Positions 1 through 8,454 of a stretch of DNA of 64,000 nucleotides are shown here, piece by piece. Origin of the DNA: Bifidobacterium sp. ESL0790 (GTDB lineage: Bacteria > Actinomycetota > Actinomycetes > Actinomycetales > Bifidobacteriaceae); NCBI RefSeq assembly GCF_029395435.1, contig NZ_CP113915.1:2170001-2234000 (forward strand), read 5' to 3'. The notes beneath the pieces were generated by a model. The model ran no database searches and was not told where the DNA came from. It worked only from the letters and a program-made list of their open reading frames with translations. The translations under genes and the position numbers were made by a program. Numbering within the stretch: position 1 is the first letter of the stretch; each line of letters begins with the position of its first letter.

Positions 1-115
1 TGACGTTGTGCGCCGCGCCCATGCCCTTGCCTTTGGCACTATGTTTGCCATGCGTTGAGTTCTCGAACTTCTCGGCGGCATGCCTCATTGGACGACGGTT
101 GTCGAACAGACTCAT
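1..115 (-). CDS. N-terminal fragment of an unidentified protein, truncated by the window edge
   Basis: An ATG at 113-115 on the minus strand opens a frame that runs without a stop to the window edge, giving 38 residues starting MSLFDNRRPMRHAAEKF. A good ribosome binding site (GAGGAG, complement of 123-128) lies seven bases upstream. The visible part is basic and rich in His, Lys and Gly, with no membrane segment yet, so it may be a cytoplasmic N-terminal tail. I do not recognise the family and too little is present to assign one. Confidence 0.55.
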   Translation of the reverse strand, partial: MSLFDNRRPMRHAAEKFENSTHGKHSAKGKGMGAAHNV

Positions 116-600
116 GTCTTGACTCCTCTGACCCCTTGAATCAATACCCACGGCGTACGTGCGGCGGCGAGAAGAGTCTCTTGAGCCCTCCCCAGACGCC
201 GTACAAACGTAAACCCTTTGCCTATCAGCAATAAAGTATTATTACTAAAAACATTTAATACAATCTTATCAGCGCATTACATAACTGATAATACAACAAA
301 CTGTAATACAATATCTAATAGATTGGAATCATTGGGTTTAGGAGTGACATTTCGGACCATGCTCCATATTTTAAGAATGGAATAACAATACTTTTATTTG
401 ATTAAAAGCTTAAACGTAATACTTAATGTATCTAGTTTGTCAAACTCGATAGACCTTATTGTCTAATTAACCGAATCGCGCACATTCGCCGCTTCCCCAC
501 GCCTGGGAAAATCGACGGCCCAGCCACGCCACGACACGCGGGATTAAGCCCCAAGACGAATCCTTCCACATCATCTCGGGGCAATTCGAATTTTCGGCCT
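116..600. promoter_or_regulatory. AT-rich intergenic region with an operator-like dyad
   Basis: No gene is supported here. The stretch from about 225 to 475 is clearly more AT-rich than its surroundings. It contains an inverted repeat TTATCAG/CTGATAA (266-272 and 285-291) and three copies of TAATACAA beginning near 256, 289 and 304. It lies upstream of the minus-strand gene at 1-115, so it probably holds that gene's promoter and a regulator site. No clear terminator for the menE-like gene ending at 601 was seen. Confidence 0.4.
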
Positions 601-2406
601 TCAACGCTTGCCGAGAAGGAAGCGACGGACCTTGCCGGTGCTCGTGCGCGGCAGGGAATCGACGCGATAGAAACGCTTCGGCACCTTGTAATGGGCCATG
701 CGCAAGCGGCCGAACTCGCGCCACTTCGCGCCCTGTTCGTCCTGGTCGTCCGGCTTGGCCTCCGGCTCTTCCGGCCCCTTCACCCCAGCCTCCGAGCCTT
801 TGCAAACGACGTAGGCGACCGGCACCTCGCCCCACTTCTCGTCGGGTTCGGCGGTCACGGCGATCTCGTCGATGCCCGGGCAGTCGGCGTAGACGCGCTC
901 GATCTCCTCGGGGAAGACGTGTTCGCCGCCCGAGATCATCATGTTGTCGAGCCGGCCGTCGACGTAAAGGTAACCGTCGTCGTCAAGGTGGCCCACATCG
1001 CCGGTACGGTACCAGCCATCGGCGGTTTTCCTGACCTCGAAGACGCCCGGGTGGTTGAGATAACCGGGCGTGAGCGCACCGGTTTTGATGAGGATCTCGC
1101 CGGTGTCGGGAGCGAGCTCGAGCGAGGTGGTGAAGTAGGGCTTGCCGCTCGCCAGCAGCTTGCGGCCGCCGTCGTCCGTACCGGTGCCGACGATCTGCGA
1201 GCAGGTTTCGGTCATGCCGTAGGAGCGCACCACCACCATGCCGAGCGCGTGGCAGCGTTCGAGCAGGGCGAGGTCGGTTTTCTCGCCGCCGAGGATGAAG
1301 CCTTTGAAAGTGGGCGAATAACCGAAGTTCGGGGCAGCCTGGGCGGGCTGAGTTGGCAGCGGCTTGGCGGACGGGACTTTCGCCGGGAAAGCGGGCACCG
1401 AAGGCGAGGCGCCGTTCTTCGCGCCGACGGAAACCGGATCGCGAGCGCCGAGCGCGTCCGCCACGCGCCGCTCGTGCTCGGGCACCAGCTCCTTGAGCAT
1501 CGTGGGCACCACGGAGACCCACGTCACCGGCTCGTTGGTGAGGATGCGCTCCATCTCAGGGGCGTCGAAATGGCTCATCAGGCGCACGGTGACGCCGAAA
1601 ATCAAGCCACGCAGGATGATCGAATAACCGCTGATATGAAAAATCGGGACGGCGCAGAGCCATTCGTCGGAGGGGCTTGTGCCAAGATTCAGCGCCACGC
1701 TTGTCGCCGAAGTGAAGTGGTTGCGCACGGTCTGCTGGATACCTTTCGGCGCGCCCGTCGAGCCGGAGGTGAACATGACGCTCACCACCTGGTCGTCGCT
1801 GAACTCGCGCGGAATCGGCGGGGCGGAGACGATGGGATCCGTCTCGTCATCGCTGTTATCGCTTGCGAGGTTCTTCGCCGTGGTTTCTTTGGGTTTCCGG
1901 GATTCCGCGGATTCCGGCACGGAGAAACGATAGACCGAAACTGGATCGCCCGCAGCCCGCCGCGTATCTGCCGAGGCCACGTCACCACCAAGCCGATAAT
2001 CGTCCGCCTTGGCGAACACCTCGTCGAATCCTGCTATACGAATACTGCCATCATCGCCAGCAACAACGTTCACCAGCAGATCGGCGGGCAAACTGTCATC
2101 CTTGAGGCAGCAGGCCACTCCGGCGTCGCGCATCTGGCCGACGAGCTCGTCGTTGGTCAGGCGCTTGTTGAGCCACACCACCGTCTTGCCGTATAGCAGC
2201 AGCGTGACGGCAAGCAAATAGCCGCGGACGTTGTTGTTGGAGACCATCGCGACCCGTTGCGTCTTGAACGCGCCGAACCCATCGAGCGCAGCTCCCAGCC
2301 GTTGCGCCTGCTCGAACACATCGCCGAACGTATAGCGCACCTCGCCGTCGTCCACCGCCACGCGCTCCGGCGTGAGCATCGCGCGTTTCAGCACCCAGTT
2401 ATCCAT
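601..2406 (-). CDS. menE: AMP-forming acyl-CoA ligase, probable o-succinylbenzoate-CoA ligase (MenE-like)
   Basis: ANL-superfamily adenylating enzyme of 601 residues. The phosphate-binding motif FTSGSTGAPKG lies near residues 210-221, the hinge-side motif YRTGDVGHLDDDGY near 465 and the C-terminal catalytic lysine motif TSTGKVRRF near 590. These show ATP-dependent activation of a carboxylate followed by CoA transfer. The assignment to o-succinylbenzoate rests on context: the next gene upstream on the same strand is a clear menB, and a menI-like thioesterase follows. The protein is longer than a typical MenE (about 450-490 residues), partly through two low-complexity inserts, near residues 150-200 (rich in Ser, Asp, Pro) and 325-370 (rich in Ala, Pro, Ser). 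Start ATG at 2404-2406. A fatty-acid or other aryl-CoA ligase is the main alternative. Confidence 0.65.
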   Translation of the reverse strand: MDNWVLKRAMLTPERVAVDDGEVRYTFGDVFEQAQRLGAALDGFGAFKTQRVAMVSNNNVRGYLLAVTLLLYGKTVVWLNKRLTNDELVGQMRDAGVACCLKDDSLPADLLVNVVAGDDGSIRIAGFDEVFAKADDYRLGGDVASADTRRAAGDPVSVYRFSVPESAESRKPKETTAKNLASDNSDDETDPIVSAPPIPREFSDDQVVSVMFTSGSTGAPKGIQQTVRNHFTSATSVALNLGTSPSDEWLCAVPIFHISGYSIILRGLIFGVTVRLMSHFDAPEMERILTNEPVTWVSVVPTMLKELVPEHERRVADALGARDPVSVGAKNGASPSVPAFPAKVPSAKPLPTQPAQAAPNFGYSPTFKGFILGGEKTDLALLERCHALGMVVVRSYGMTETCSQIVGTGTDDGGRKLLASGKPYFTTSLELAPDTGEILIKTGALTPGYLNHPGVFEVRKTADGWYRTGDVGHLDDDGYLYVDGRLDNMMISGGEHVFPEEIERVYADCPGIDEIAVTAEPDEKWGEVPVAYVVCKGSEAGVKGPEEPEAKPDDQDEQGAKWREFGRLRMAHYKVPKRFYRVDSLPRTSTGKVRRFLLGKR

Positions 2407-2429
2407 AGCAGATTCTCCAAATCACTCCA

Positions 2430-2885
2430 CCAACAACCCAATTCCCGCAACCCCGCAACCTGTTACGAAACGGCACCCCACACAACCGTAAAGTCCGTCC
2501 CCTTACAGGCCCCCATCCACTCCCTGTCACAAAACGGCACCTGCCGCAACACAAGAAGCCGTTTCGTCGCAGGAACACTCACTCCCCGTCACGAAACAGA
2601 ACCTCGCATTATCGCAGAGTCCGTTTCACCACAGGAACACTTGCTCCCAGTCACGAAACGGAACCTGCCACAGCACAAGAGTCCGTCCCCTTACAGGCCC
2701 ATCCGCTCCCTGTCAGGAAGCAGAACCTGCCACAACACAAAAAGCCGTTTCATCACAGAGCTGCCCACACCCTGTCAGGAAACCGCACCTCGCGCTACCT
2801 CACAGTCCGTTTCATCACAGCAAGCTCCACTCCCCGTGAGGGAACGGCACTTACCCGCGTCTCAAAGTCCGTTTATTCACAGAAC
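2430..2885. repeat. Tandem array of 62-bp dyad units (family 1, seven units)
   Basis: The gap between menB and the menE-like gene is filled by degenerate tandem units. The right-arm CCG falls at 2495, 2559, 2621, 2683, 2745, 2807 and 2869: a period of 62 bp with one 64-bp step. Each unit carries an inverted repeat of the type CCGTTTCATCACAG and CTGTCACGAAACGG around about 16 bases. The full unit, not only the arms, is recognisably repeated. The same family recurs at 23870-24016 and 36010-36510. It lies inside the likely menB-menE transcript and could form a chain of RNA hairpins. Confidence 0.85.
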
Positions 2886-2911
2886 TCCACGCGACCGACG
2901 CAGCCCGAGGA

Positions 2912-3736
2912 TCACGGGAACTTCGGGAACTGCTCGAAGTTGGGCTTGCGCTTCTGGTTGAAGGCGTCGCGACCTTCCTTCGCCTCGTCGGTGGTGTAGA
3001 AGAGCATCGTCGCGTCGCCGCCGAACTGCTGCAGGCCGGCGAGCCCGTCGGTCGCGGCGTTCATGGAGGCCTTGATAAAGCGCAGGGCCATGGGCGACTT
3101 GGTCAACAGCTCGTCGCACCACTTGAGCGTTTCCTCTTCGATGTCGGCGAGCGGCACGACCTTGTTGATCCAGCCCATCTGCAACGCCTCTTCGGCGGTG
3201 TAGAAGTGGCCGAGGAACCAGACTTCCTTCGCGCGCTTCTGGCCAATGACGTCGGCGAGCAGACCGGAGCCATAGCCCGCGTCGAAGCTGCCAACCTTGG
3301 GGCCGGTTTGGCCGAACTTGGCGTTGTCGGCCGCAATCGTGAGGTCGCAGACCAGCTGCAGCACGTTACCGCCGCCGACCGACCAGCCCTTGACCATCGC
3401 GATGACGGGCTTGGGGATGATGCGAATGAGGTGCTGCAGGTCGAGCACGTTCAGGCGCGGGACCTGGTCGCTGCCGACGTAGCCGCCGTTGCCTCGCACG
3501 CCCTGGTCGCCACCCGACGAGAAGGCGAGATCGCCCGCGCCGGTGAAGATGATGACGCCGATCGTCGCGTCGTCACGGCAGATGGTGAAGGCGTCGAGCA
3601 GCTCCTCGATGGTCTTCGGCGTGAACGCGTTGCGCTTTTCAGGCCGATTGATGGTAATTTTGGCTATATGGTCGAGTCTGTCGAAGAGTATCTCATCGTA
3701 TTGTTTGACAGTCTCGAAATCGTGACTTGTCGCCAT
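2912..3736 (-). CDS. menB: 1,4-dihydroxy-2-naphthoyl-CoA synthase (MenB)
   Basis: Crotonase-fold enzyme of 274 residues that closes the second ring of the naphthoquinone nucleus from o-succinylbenzoyl-CoA. Several family hallmarks are present: FSSGGDQ near residue 75, the oxyanion and CoA region [34 protein letters not shown], and the C-terminal signature [19 protein letters not shown], which separates MenB from other crotonases. Length is normal. The ATG is at 3734-3736. It is divergent from the menI-like gene (97 bp apart) and followed on the same strand by the menE-like gene after a repeat array, so these genes appear to work in one pathway. Confidence 0.92.
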   Translation of the reverse strand: MATSHDFETVKQYDEILFDRLDHIAKITINRPEKRNAFTPKTIEELLDAFTICRDDATIGVIIFTGAGDLAFSSGGDQGVRGNGGYVGSDQVPRLNVLDLQHLIRIIPKPVIAMVKGWSVGGGNVLQLVCDLTIAADNAKFGQTGPKVGSFDAGYGSGLLADVIGQKRAKEVWFLGHFYTAEEALQMGWINKVVPLADIEEETLKWCDELLTKSPMALRFIKASMNAATDGLAGLQQFGGDATMLFYTTDEAKEGRDAFNQKRKPNFEQFPKFP

Positions 3737-3833
3737 GTTGCTGTTGCTCCTTAGCGCGTCATGTCCCCTTATTGTTTGCCGTCGAACGATTCCATCGCGT
3801 CAGCGGCACGTATCACGAAGGTGAGGCTCGGTT

Positions 3834-4199
3834 ATGTCACTTGCGAATTATCTGGGTATCGAACAGCAGGAGATCTCGCGGTCAAAGGTCATCCTAACAT
3901 TGCCGGTTACCGACAAGGTGTTGCAGCCGTTTGGACTGCTGCACGGCGGAGTGAACGCGGTTCTGGCCGAGGAGGCCGCCAGTTTGGGCGCTATGGCGCG
4001 GCTTGACGCCTCCCACGTGGCTGTCGGCGTCGACATCACCACCCATCATTTCCGCCCGGTGACGTCCGGCCGCCTGACCGCCACCGCCGTGCCGGAGAAC
4101 GTGGGTAAAACGTTGCAAACATGGCGCGTGGAGGTGCGTCTGGGCAGCAAGCTCACCAGTATCTCGACAGTCACATTAGCTGTCCGCGAACGCCAGTAG
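3834..4199 (+). CDS. Hotdog-fold thioesterase, probable DHNA-CoA thioesterase (MenI-like)
   Basis: A 121-residue PaaI/YdiI-type hotdog protein. The active-site segment LLHGGVNAVLAEEAAS, with HGG and the following Glu, is typical of acyl- and aryl-CoA thioesterases of this group, and the C-terminal strand TSISTVTLAVRER is characteristic. Next to menB the natural substrate would be 1,4-dihydroxy-2-naphthoyl-CoA, released as the free acid. Start ATG at 3834, after GGTGAGG. The 97-bp gap to menB must hold divergent promoters. A fragment resembling this protein's C-terminus is found again at 14660-14720. Another CoA-thioester substrate remains possible. Confidence 0.72.
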   Translation: MSLANYLGIEQQEISRSKVILTLPVTDKVLQPFGLLHGGVNAVLAEEAASLGAMARLDASHVAVGVDITTHHFRPVTSGRLTATAVPENVGKTLQTWRVEVRLGSKLTSISTVTLAVRERQ

Positions 4200-4478
4200 C
4201 CCGGGCAGCCCCACCGCAATCGCAAAAAGCAGACCGCCAACGGCAAAAGGATAGAACCAAAACACCGCACCATGCCATCAAAGGCCCTGCCGCACCTCAC
4301 ATATCGCACGCCGATTTCTTACGGCCGCCATGACGTTATCGTTATCGGCTCACCGAAATCAAGAAACCCCGGACGAGGCCACTGCGGCAGGCCTTAATAA
4401 TGCCTGCATCCCCGCACCTTGCGCCTCATCCGTGGCAAGTCGATAGCCGTCCGCCACACTTCAATACCAAAAATTCTT
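4200..4478. other. Intergenic stretch, no gene seen
   Basis: No ORF with a ribosome binding site and family resemblance, no RNA gene and no clear terminator were found. Base composition shifts from GC-rich to AT-richer toward the 109-bp repeat that begins at 4479. Confidence 0.4.
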
Positions 4479-4604
4479 ACTTTCCTCCACTTTCCTGACA
4501 AACTCAAAAACACACTCCCACAAACTGACCAAAAATCAAAAACGTTGAAATACCAACGATTCTTCCACTTTCACGAGAGCAAATCTCACTTTCCTCCACT
4601 TTCT
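4479..4604. repeat. 109-bp repeat unit upstream of the AlbA_2/GHKL gene
   Basis: The motif ACTTTCCTCCACTTTC occurs at 4479 and 4588, exactly 109 bp apart, and the intervening sequence is homologous to units of the downstream array at 6166-6508. The unit contains the core CGTTGAAATACCAACG at 4543-4558. The second boundary motif ends about 31 bp before the start codon at 4635, so it overlaps the probable promoter. Confidence 0.85.
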
Positions 4605-4634
4605 TTTTGGACAATTTAGGTAGATAATGAAAGT

Positions 4635-6095
4635 ATGGAAAATCTCACGACCTTAGTGACACATCTTTGCGGATTGCCACACGAGACCGAATGGCTGGAA
4701 TTCAAGCACAATAAATACAACCCTGACATGATAGGTGCGGACATTAGCGCACTGGCGAACAGCGCGGCACTCGCCAAATGCCCGTTCGCTTATATGATTT
4801 GGGGAGTCGACGACAAGACACACGATATCGTGGGAACCACGTTCGATCATCAGGACCAGTCTGTGGGCGACCAGGAACTTGACAACTGGCTTCGCTCGTT
4901 ACTTTCCGACAACGCTGAAATTGATTTTCTCAACACTAAAATAGCTGATTCGCCTATGGTCATTCTCCGTGTCGGCAAAGCCGTCAACCGGCCGGTCACC
5001 TTCAAGAAGACCGCATACGTGCGCGTCGGCAGTTACACCAAGAAACTCCACGACGTGCCCTCAAAGCAAATAGCGCTATGGGACGTCTTGCGATCAAGCC
5101 GTTTCGAAACAGGCCTAGCCAAGGAAAATCTGCATAACGAGGATGTTGTCTCCCTACTAGACACTCAGGCATACTTCGACGGAATCGGCAGGCCCTACCC
5201 ATCGACTTCCGCCACCGTCCTCAAATACCTTGCCGACGAAAACATCATCCATAAGCAAGACAACGGGCTCTGGGCAATCACCAATCTCGGAGCCATGCTC
5301 TTCGCCAAACGCCTTCGTGATTTCAATCGTCTGAAGCGCAAAACGGTTCGCATCGTCAATTACCAGGGCGACGACAGGCTGTCCGCAAGCAAGGAGGAAG
5401 TCTACGAATCCGGATACGGCGTCAACTTTGAGGGACTGCTGACGCTCATCAGCGCATTGGTGCCTTCCCATGAAATCATCGGCACTGCCTTGCGCGAGGA
5501 ACAGAACGACTATCCCAAAGAAGCCGTTCGAGAAGCCGTGGCCAACGCTCTGATTCACCAAGACCTTTCCGTCACCGGAGCAGGACCAATGATAGAGATA
5601 TTCGCCCACCGTATGGAAATCACCAACCCTGGCTCCCTCACCGTCGATCCGATGCGTATCATCGATACTCCTCCCCAATCCCGCAACGAGGACATGGCCT
5701 CGCTCATGCGTCGCATGAAAATCTGTGAGGAACGAGGCACTGGTTGGGACAAAATTGCCAATGCTTGCGAACTTGCGGAACTCCCCTCGGCGAAAATACG
5801 CAATTATGAAAATGGCACACGCGTAATTCTCTATACCAAACGACCGTTCTCACGAATTTCAGAAGAAGATAGAGAATGGGCCTGCTATATGCACGCCTGC
5901 CTACGCTATGTCAACGAGAGCGAGGAAACGACCTATATGACCAACGGCAGCCTGCGCCAACGATTTGGCCTCGAACCAAAGTCTCAGCCGACAATATCCA
6001 AGCTCATCAAGAAAACAGGCGAACGCGGACTTATCAGACCACTAGATCCCGACGCGTCACCACGCTACAAAAAATATGTTCCGACGTGGGCATGA
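4635..6095 (+). CDS. AlbA_2 (Schlafen-like) domain and GHKL ATP-binding regulator with C-terminal winged helix
   Basis: A 486-residue protein of the COG2865 type. Residues about 10-130 form the AlbA_2 domain (ETEWLEFKHNKYNPD near the start, then SALANSAALAK and MIWGVDD). Residues about 290-400 resemble a GHKL ATPase, with the N-box REAVANALIHQD and the glycine loop ERGTGWDKI. The last 60 residues look like a winged helix (LRQRFGLEPKSQPTISKLIKK). Such proteins are described as predicted transcriptional regulators and are often accessory; the molecular target is unknown. The gene is bracketed by 109-bp repeats on both sides, which suggests a cassette. The ribosome binding site is weak (GATAATGAAAGT before ATG). 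Confidence 0.8.
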   Translation: MENLTTLVTHLCGLPHETEWLEFKHNKYNPDMIGADISALANSAALAKCPFAYMIWGVDDKTHDIVGTTFDHQDQSVGDQELDNWLRSLLSDNAEIDFLNTKIADSPMVILRVGKAVNRPVTFKKTAYVRVGSYTKKLHDVPSKQIALWDVLRSSRFETGLAKENLHNEDVVSLLDTQAYFDGIGRPYPSTSATVLKYLADENIIHKQDNGLWAITNLGAMLFAKRLRDFNRLKRKTVRIVNYQGDDRLSASKEEVYESGYGVNFEGLLTLISALVPSHEIIGTALREEQNDYPKEAVREAVANALIHQDLSVTGAGPMIEIFAHRMEITNPGSLTVDPMRIIDTPPQSRNEDMASLMRRMKICEERGTGWDKIANACELAELPSAKIRNYENGTRVILYTKRPFSRISEEDREWACYMHACLRYVNESEETTYMTNGSLRQRFGLEPKSQPTISKLIKKTGERGLIRPLDPDASPRYKKYVPTWA

Positions 6096-6165
6096 CCGCT
6101 CTCGACAAACTGACGGCAGCGGAATGAAGGAAGACACAAGCAGAGGGATGCTACTCATCTTGTTT

Positions 6166-6508
6166 ACTTTCCTCCACTTTCCTGACAGGTTGGGAATAGC
6201 ACTTTAAGGAATTAAAGAGAAATTAAAAGTGGCGAAATTCCAACGATTCCGCCACTTTCTCGGCAGAGTTTTTCACTTTCCTCCATTTTCCCGACAAGCT
6301 CCAAAACATGTTCTTTCAAACTAGCCAAAAATCAAAAACACTGGAATACCAACGATTCCGCCACTTTCGCAAGAGCAAATCTCACTTTCCTCCACTTTCC
6401 TGACAAACTCAAAAACACACTTTCCCAAACTGGCCAAAAATCAAAAACGTTGAAATACCAACGATTCCGCCACTTTCTTAGGAATAGATCTCACTTTCCT
6501 CCACTTTC
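6166..6508. repeat. 109-bp tandem array downstream of the AlbA_2/GHKL gene (three units)
   Basis: The boundary motif ACTTTCCTCCACTTTC, or a close variant, starts at 6166, 6275, 6384 and 6493, three exact 109-bp steps. Each unit contains a CCAACGATTCCGCCACTTTC segment. In the first unit this forms a hairpin with AAAAGTGGCG (6226 onward, loop AAATTCCAACGATTC). Units two and three closely match the unit at 4479-4604. The array carries no ORF. Confidence 0.88.
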
Positions 6509-6694
6509 CCTACAGTTCCGTAAAGAATAAAATCGCAAATGCGCCTGATAAACACAATGCCGATTTTTGAGCAACATTAATCAAATGGGCTGCTTGAAAT
6601 TTATGGAACAGCACTTGCTGAAGTTCGGGAATAGACTCTGCAGAAATTCAAAAGCAAACCACCTAGCAGCGCTTATAAAGCCGGATTCCGCGTA
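6509..6694. other. AT-rich spacer with short TATGGAACAG/TTCGGGAATAG elements
   Basis: No gene. Around 6597-6646 it carries TTTATGGAACAGCAC and AAGTTCGGGAATAGAC; related pieces (GAAAGTTCGGGAGTAGG, CTATGGAATAGAC) recur at about 14726-14778. They may be remnants of a small dispersed repeat. Confidence 0.4.
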
Positions 6695-6804
6695 GCTAAG
6701 TCATGATTTTACGGTATCCTAAGTCAATATTTTCGCAAATCCTAAGTCATGATTTTACAACTCCCTAAGTCATGATTTACAATGACGCTAAGTCAGGATT
6801 TTAA
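6695..6804. repeat. Five 23-bp-spaced sites CTAAGTCATGATTTTAC before an ATPase gene
   Basis: Five copies of CTAAGTCATGATTTTAC-like sequence begin at 6695, 6718, 6741, 6764 and 6787, with exactly 23 bp between each pair. Copies 1 and 3 match best; the others differ at one to a few positions. The array ends about 33 bp before the ATPase start codon, so it covers the probable promoter. It looks like an operator or iteron array. Confidence 0.9.
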
Positions 6805-6837
6805 CGAGAGAGCCGCAAACTGGAAGGAGCACAGCGA

Positions 6838-8004
6838 ATGATTCCGCGTCTTCTCGCCGATCAGGCACGCAAGCTGGCGGGCTGGTTCCCCGTGGTCTCC
6901 GTCACCGGCCCGAGGCAAAGCGGCAAATCGACCTTGATCCGAGCCACCTTCCCGAATTACGAATACATCAATCTCGAAAACCCGGACATCCGCCGCACCG
7001 CGAACGAAGACCCCGTGGGCTTCATCCAAAACCGCCCCTCCAAGCTCATCCTCGACGAGGCCCAGTACGCGCCGGACCTGTTCTCGATGATCCAAGTCGC
7101 CTCCGACGAACGCAACGAACCTGGCCAATACATCCTCTCCGGCTCGCAAAACTTCCTGCTACTCAAAAACATCAAGCAGTCCCTGGCTGGCCGCGTCGGT
7201 ATCCTCAAGCTGTTGCCGCTCTCCTTCGCCGAAGCGCAGAAATCCGAGCAAAAGCCGTCGCCGGACGAATTCATGCTCAGGGGCGGCTATCCGCGCCCCT
7301 ACGACACGGGCATGGATCTTTCCGCTTATTTCTCCAGCTACATCGGCAGCTATCTGGAACGCGACGTGGCCGACTACCTCGACGTGCGCGACGTATCCAC
7401 GTTCCGTACTTTCCTGCGCCTCTGCGCGCAAAACGCCGGCAACCTGCTCAACTACACGCACATGGCCTCCGACCTTGGCGTCTCGTTCCGCACGGTGAAA
7501 GGCTGGCTTTCCATCCTCGAGTCGAGCTACATCACGTTCCCGCTCCTGCCCTATTTCAAAAGCGCAGGCAAACGGCTGACGAAAACGCCGAAGTTGTATT
7601 TCTACGACACCGGTCTGCTCTGCCACCTACTCGGTATCAAAACCCTGCCGCAGCTCCTCATACACCCCATGCTCGGCGCGATTTTCGAGAACCTCATCAT
7701 CGCCGAAACCGCGAAGCACCATCTCAACGACGGCGTGGAACCTGAACTCTGCTTCTACCGGGACTCCTCCAAACGCGAGGTCGACCTGCTCGACCTCACC
7801 GATTCCGAACACCCGCTGATAGCCGAAATCAAGTCCTCCCAGACCTACCACGGCAAGTATGGGGCCACCCTCACCGAAATTGGCGAAGCGTTGGACATCG
7901 GCGCAGAAAACCGCGCAGTGATCTACCGGGGCGAAGGCGACATCAGCACCAAGCAGTTCAAGGTGCTCAACGGCGGCGCCTACCTCGAGTTCTCAAGAAA
8001 ATAG
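6838..8004 (+). CDS. AAA_14/DUF4143 family ATPase (first of three in the window)
   Basis: A 388-residue P-loop protein. Walker A GPRQSGKST is at about residues 24-32, Walker B KLILDEAQ at 70-77, and a sensor-like YILSGSQN follows. The second half is DUF4143 (LYFYDTGLLCHLLG), ending in a PD-(D/E)xK-like pair, EVDLL near 315 and IAEIKSS near 330, which would be a nuclease-fold core. The biological role of this family is not settled. The start is supported by GGAAGGAG about nine bases before ATG 6838. It is single-gene and directly follows five 23-bp-spaced sites. It is clearly diverged from the two related ATPases at 15362 and 60605. Confidence 0.85.
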   Translation: MIPRLLADQARKLAGWFPVVSVTGPRQSGKSTLIRATFPNYEYINLENPDIRRTANEDPVGFIQNRPSKLILDEAQYAPDLFSMIQVASDERNEPGQYILSGSQNFLLLKNIKQSLAGRVGILKLLPLSFAEAQKSEQKPSPDEFMLRGGYPRPYDTGMDLSAYFSSYIGSYLERDVADYLDVRDVSTFRTFLRLCAQNAGNLLNYTHMASDLGVSFRTVKGWLSILESSYITFPLLPYFKSAGKRLTKTPKLYFYDTGLLCHLLGIKTLPQLLIHPMLGAIFENLIIAETAKHHLNDGVEPELCFYRDSSKREVDLLDLTDSEHPLIAEIKSSQTYHGKYGATLTEIGEALDIGAENRAVIYRGEGDISTKQFKVLNGGAYLEFSRK

Positions 8005-8454
8005 CGAATCGACTCTGCGGTGGTGCCAAGAGCCATCCAACCCGCCGAAATTTGTTTGCCTGGGATTGCACGATTTTGGCACTCAAACCAGCAAAACGTT
8101 GAAATACCAACGAAAATTTGTTTGCTTGGATTGCACGATTTCGGGTTATTGGGCAAAAGTGTCGTCTTAAACCGACTGAAACCGACGCTTCGCAAAACGC
8201 CCAACAATGATGTCTCTTCCAACCTTCCAACACGAGATCGTCGCGAGCCATATTCTGCGGCGAGCTATCGCCTCTTCCCCACCAGGCCTTTTGCGTCGAA
8301 TACGCTCAATCTCCATGAAATATTTTTCATACGGTTAAACATCCTACGAAACTACACAATGTAAGACATGATTGTACTGTAGAAACGATATTCTTGATTA
8401 CGTATGATTATTTAGACCCAAGGTTAGGCGCGGGCTTTACAAGGGGGCTTTTGG
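8005..8454. repeat. Intergenic region with a 30-bp direct repeat pair around a CGTTGAAATACCAACG core
   Basis: Two near-identical copies of the sequence beginning AAATTTGTTTGC and ending ATTGCACGATTT lie at about 8048-8077 and 8114-8141, 66 bp apart. Between them, at 8097-8112, is CGTTGAAATACCAACG, the core also found in the 109-bp units. The rest, to 8454, holds no gene; the AT-rich part at 8320-8420 probably contains the promoter of the following surface-protein gene. Confidence 0.7.

Noticed and set aside
2257..2961. 234-codon plus-strand frame over the family 1 array
   Set aside because: The predicted protein is just the 62-bp repeat read through, and the frame runs into the genes on either side.
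6838..8004. Toxin-antitoxin or restriction-modification assignment for the DUF4143 ATPase
   Set aside because: No partner gene, methyltransferase or specificity subunit is adjacent; only the fold is visible.
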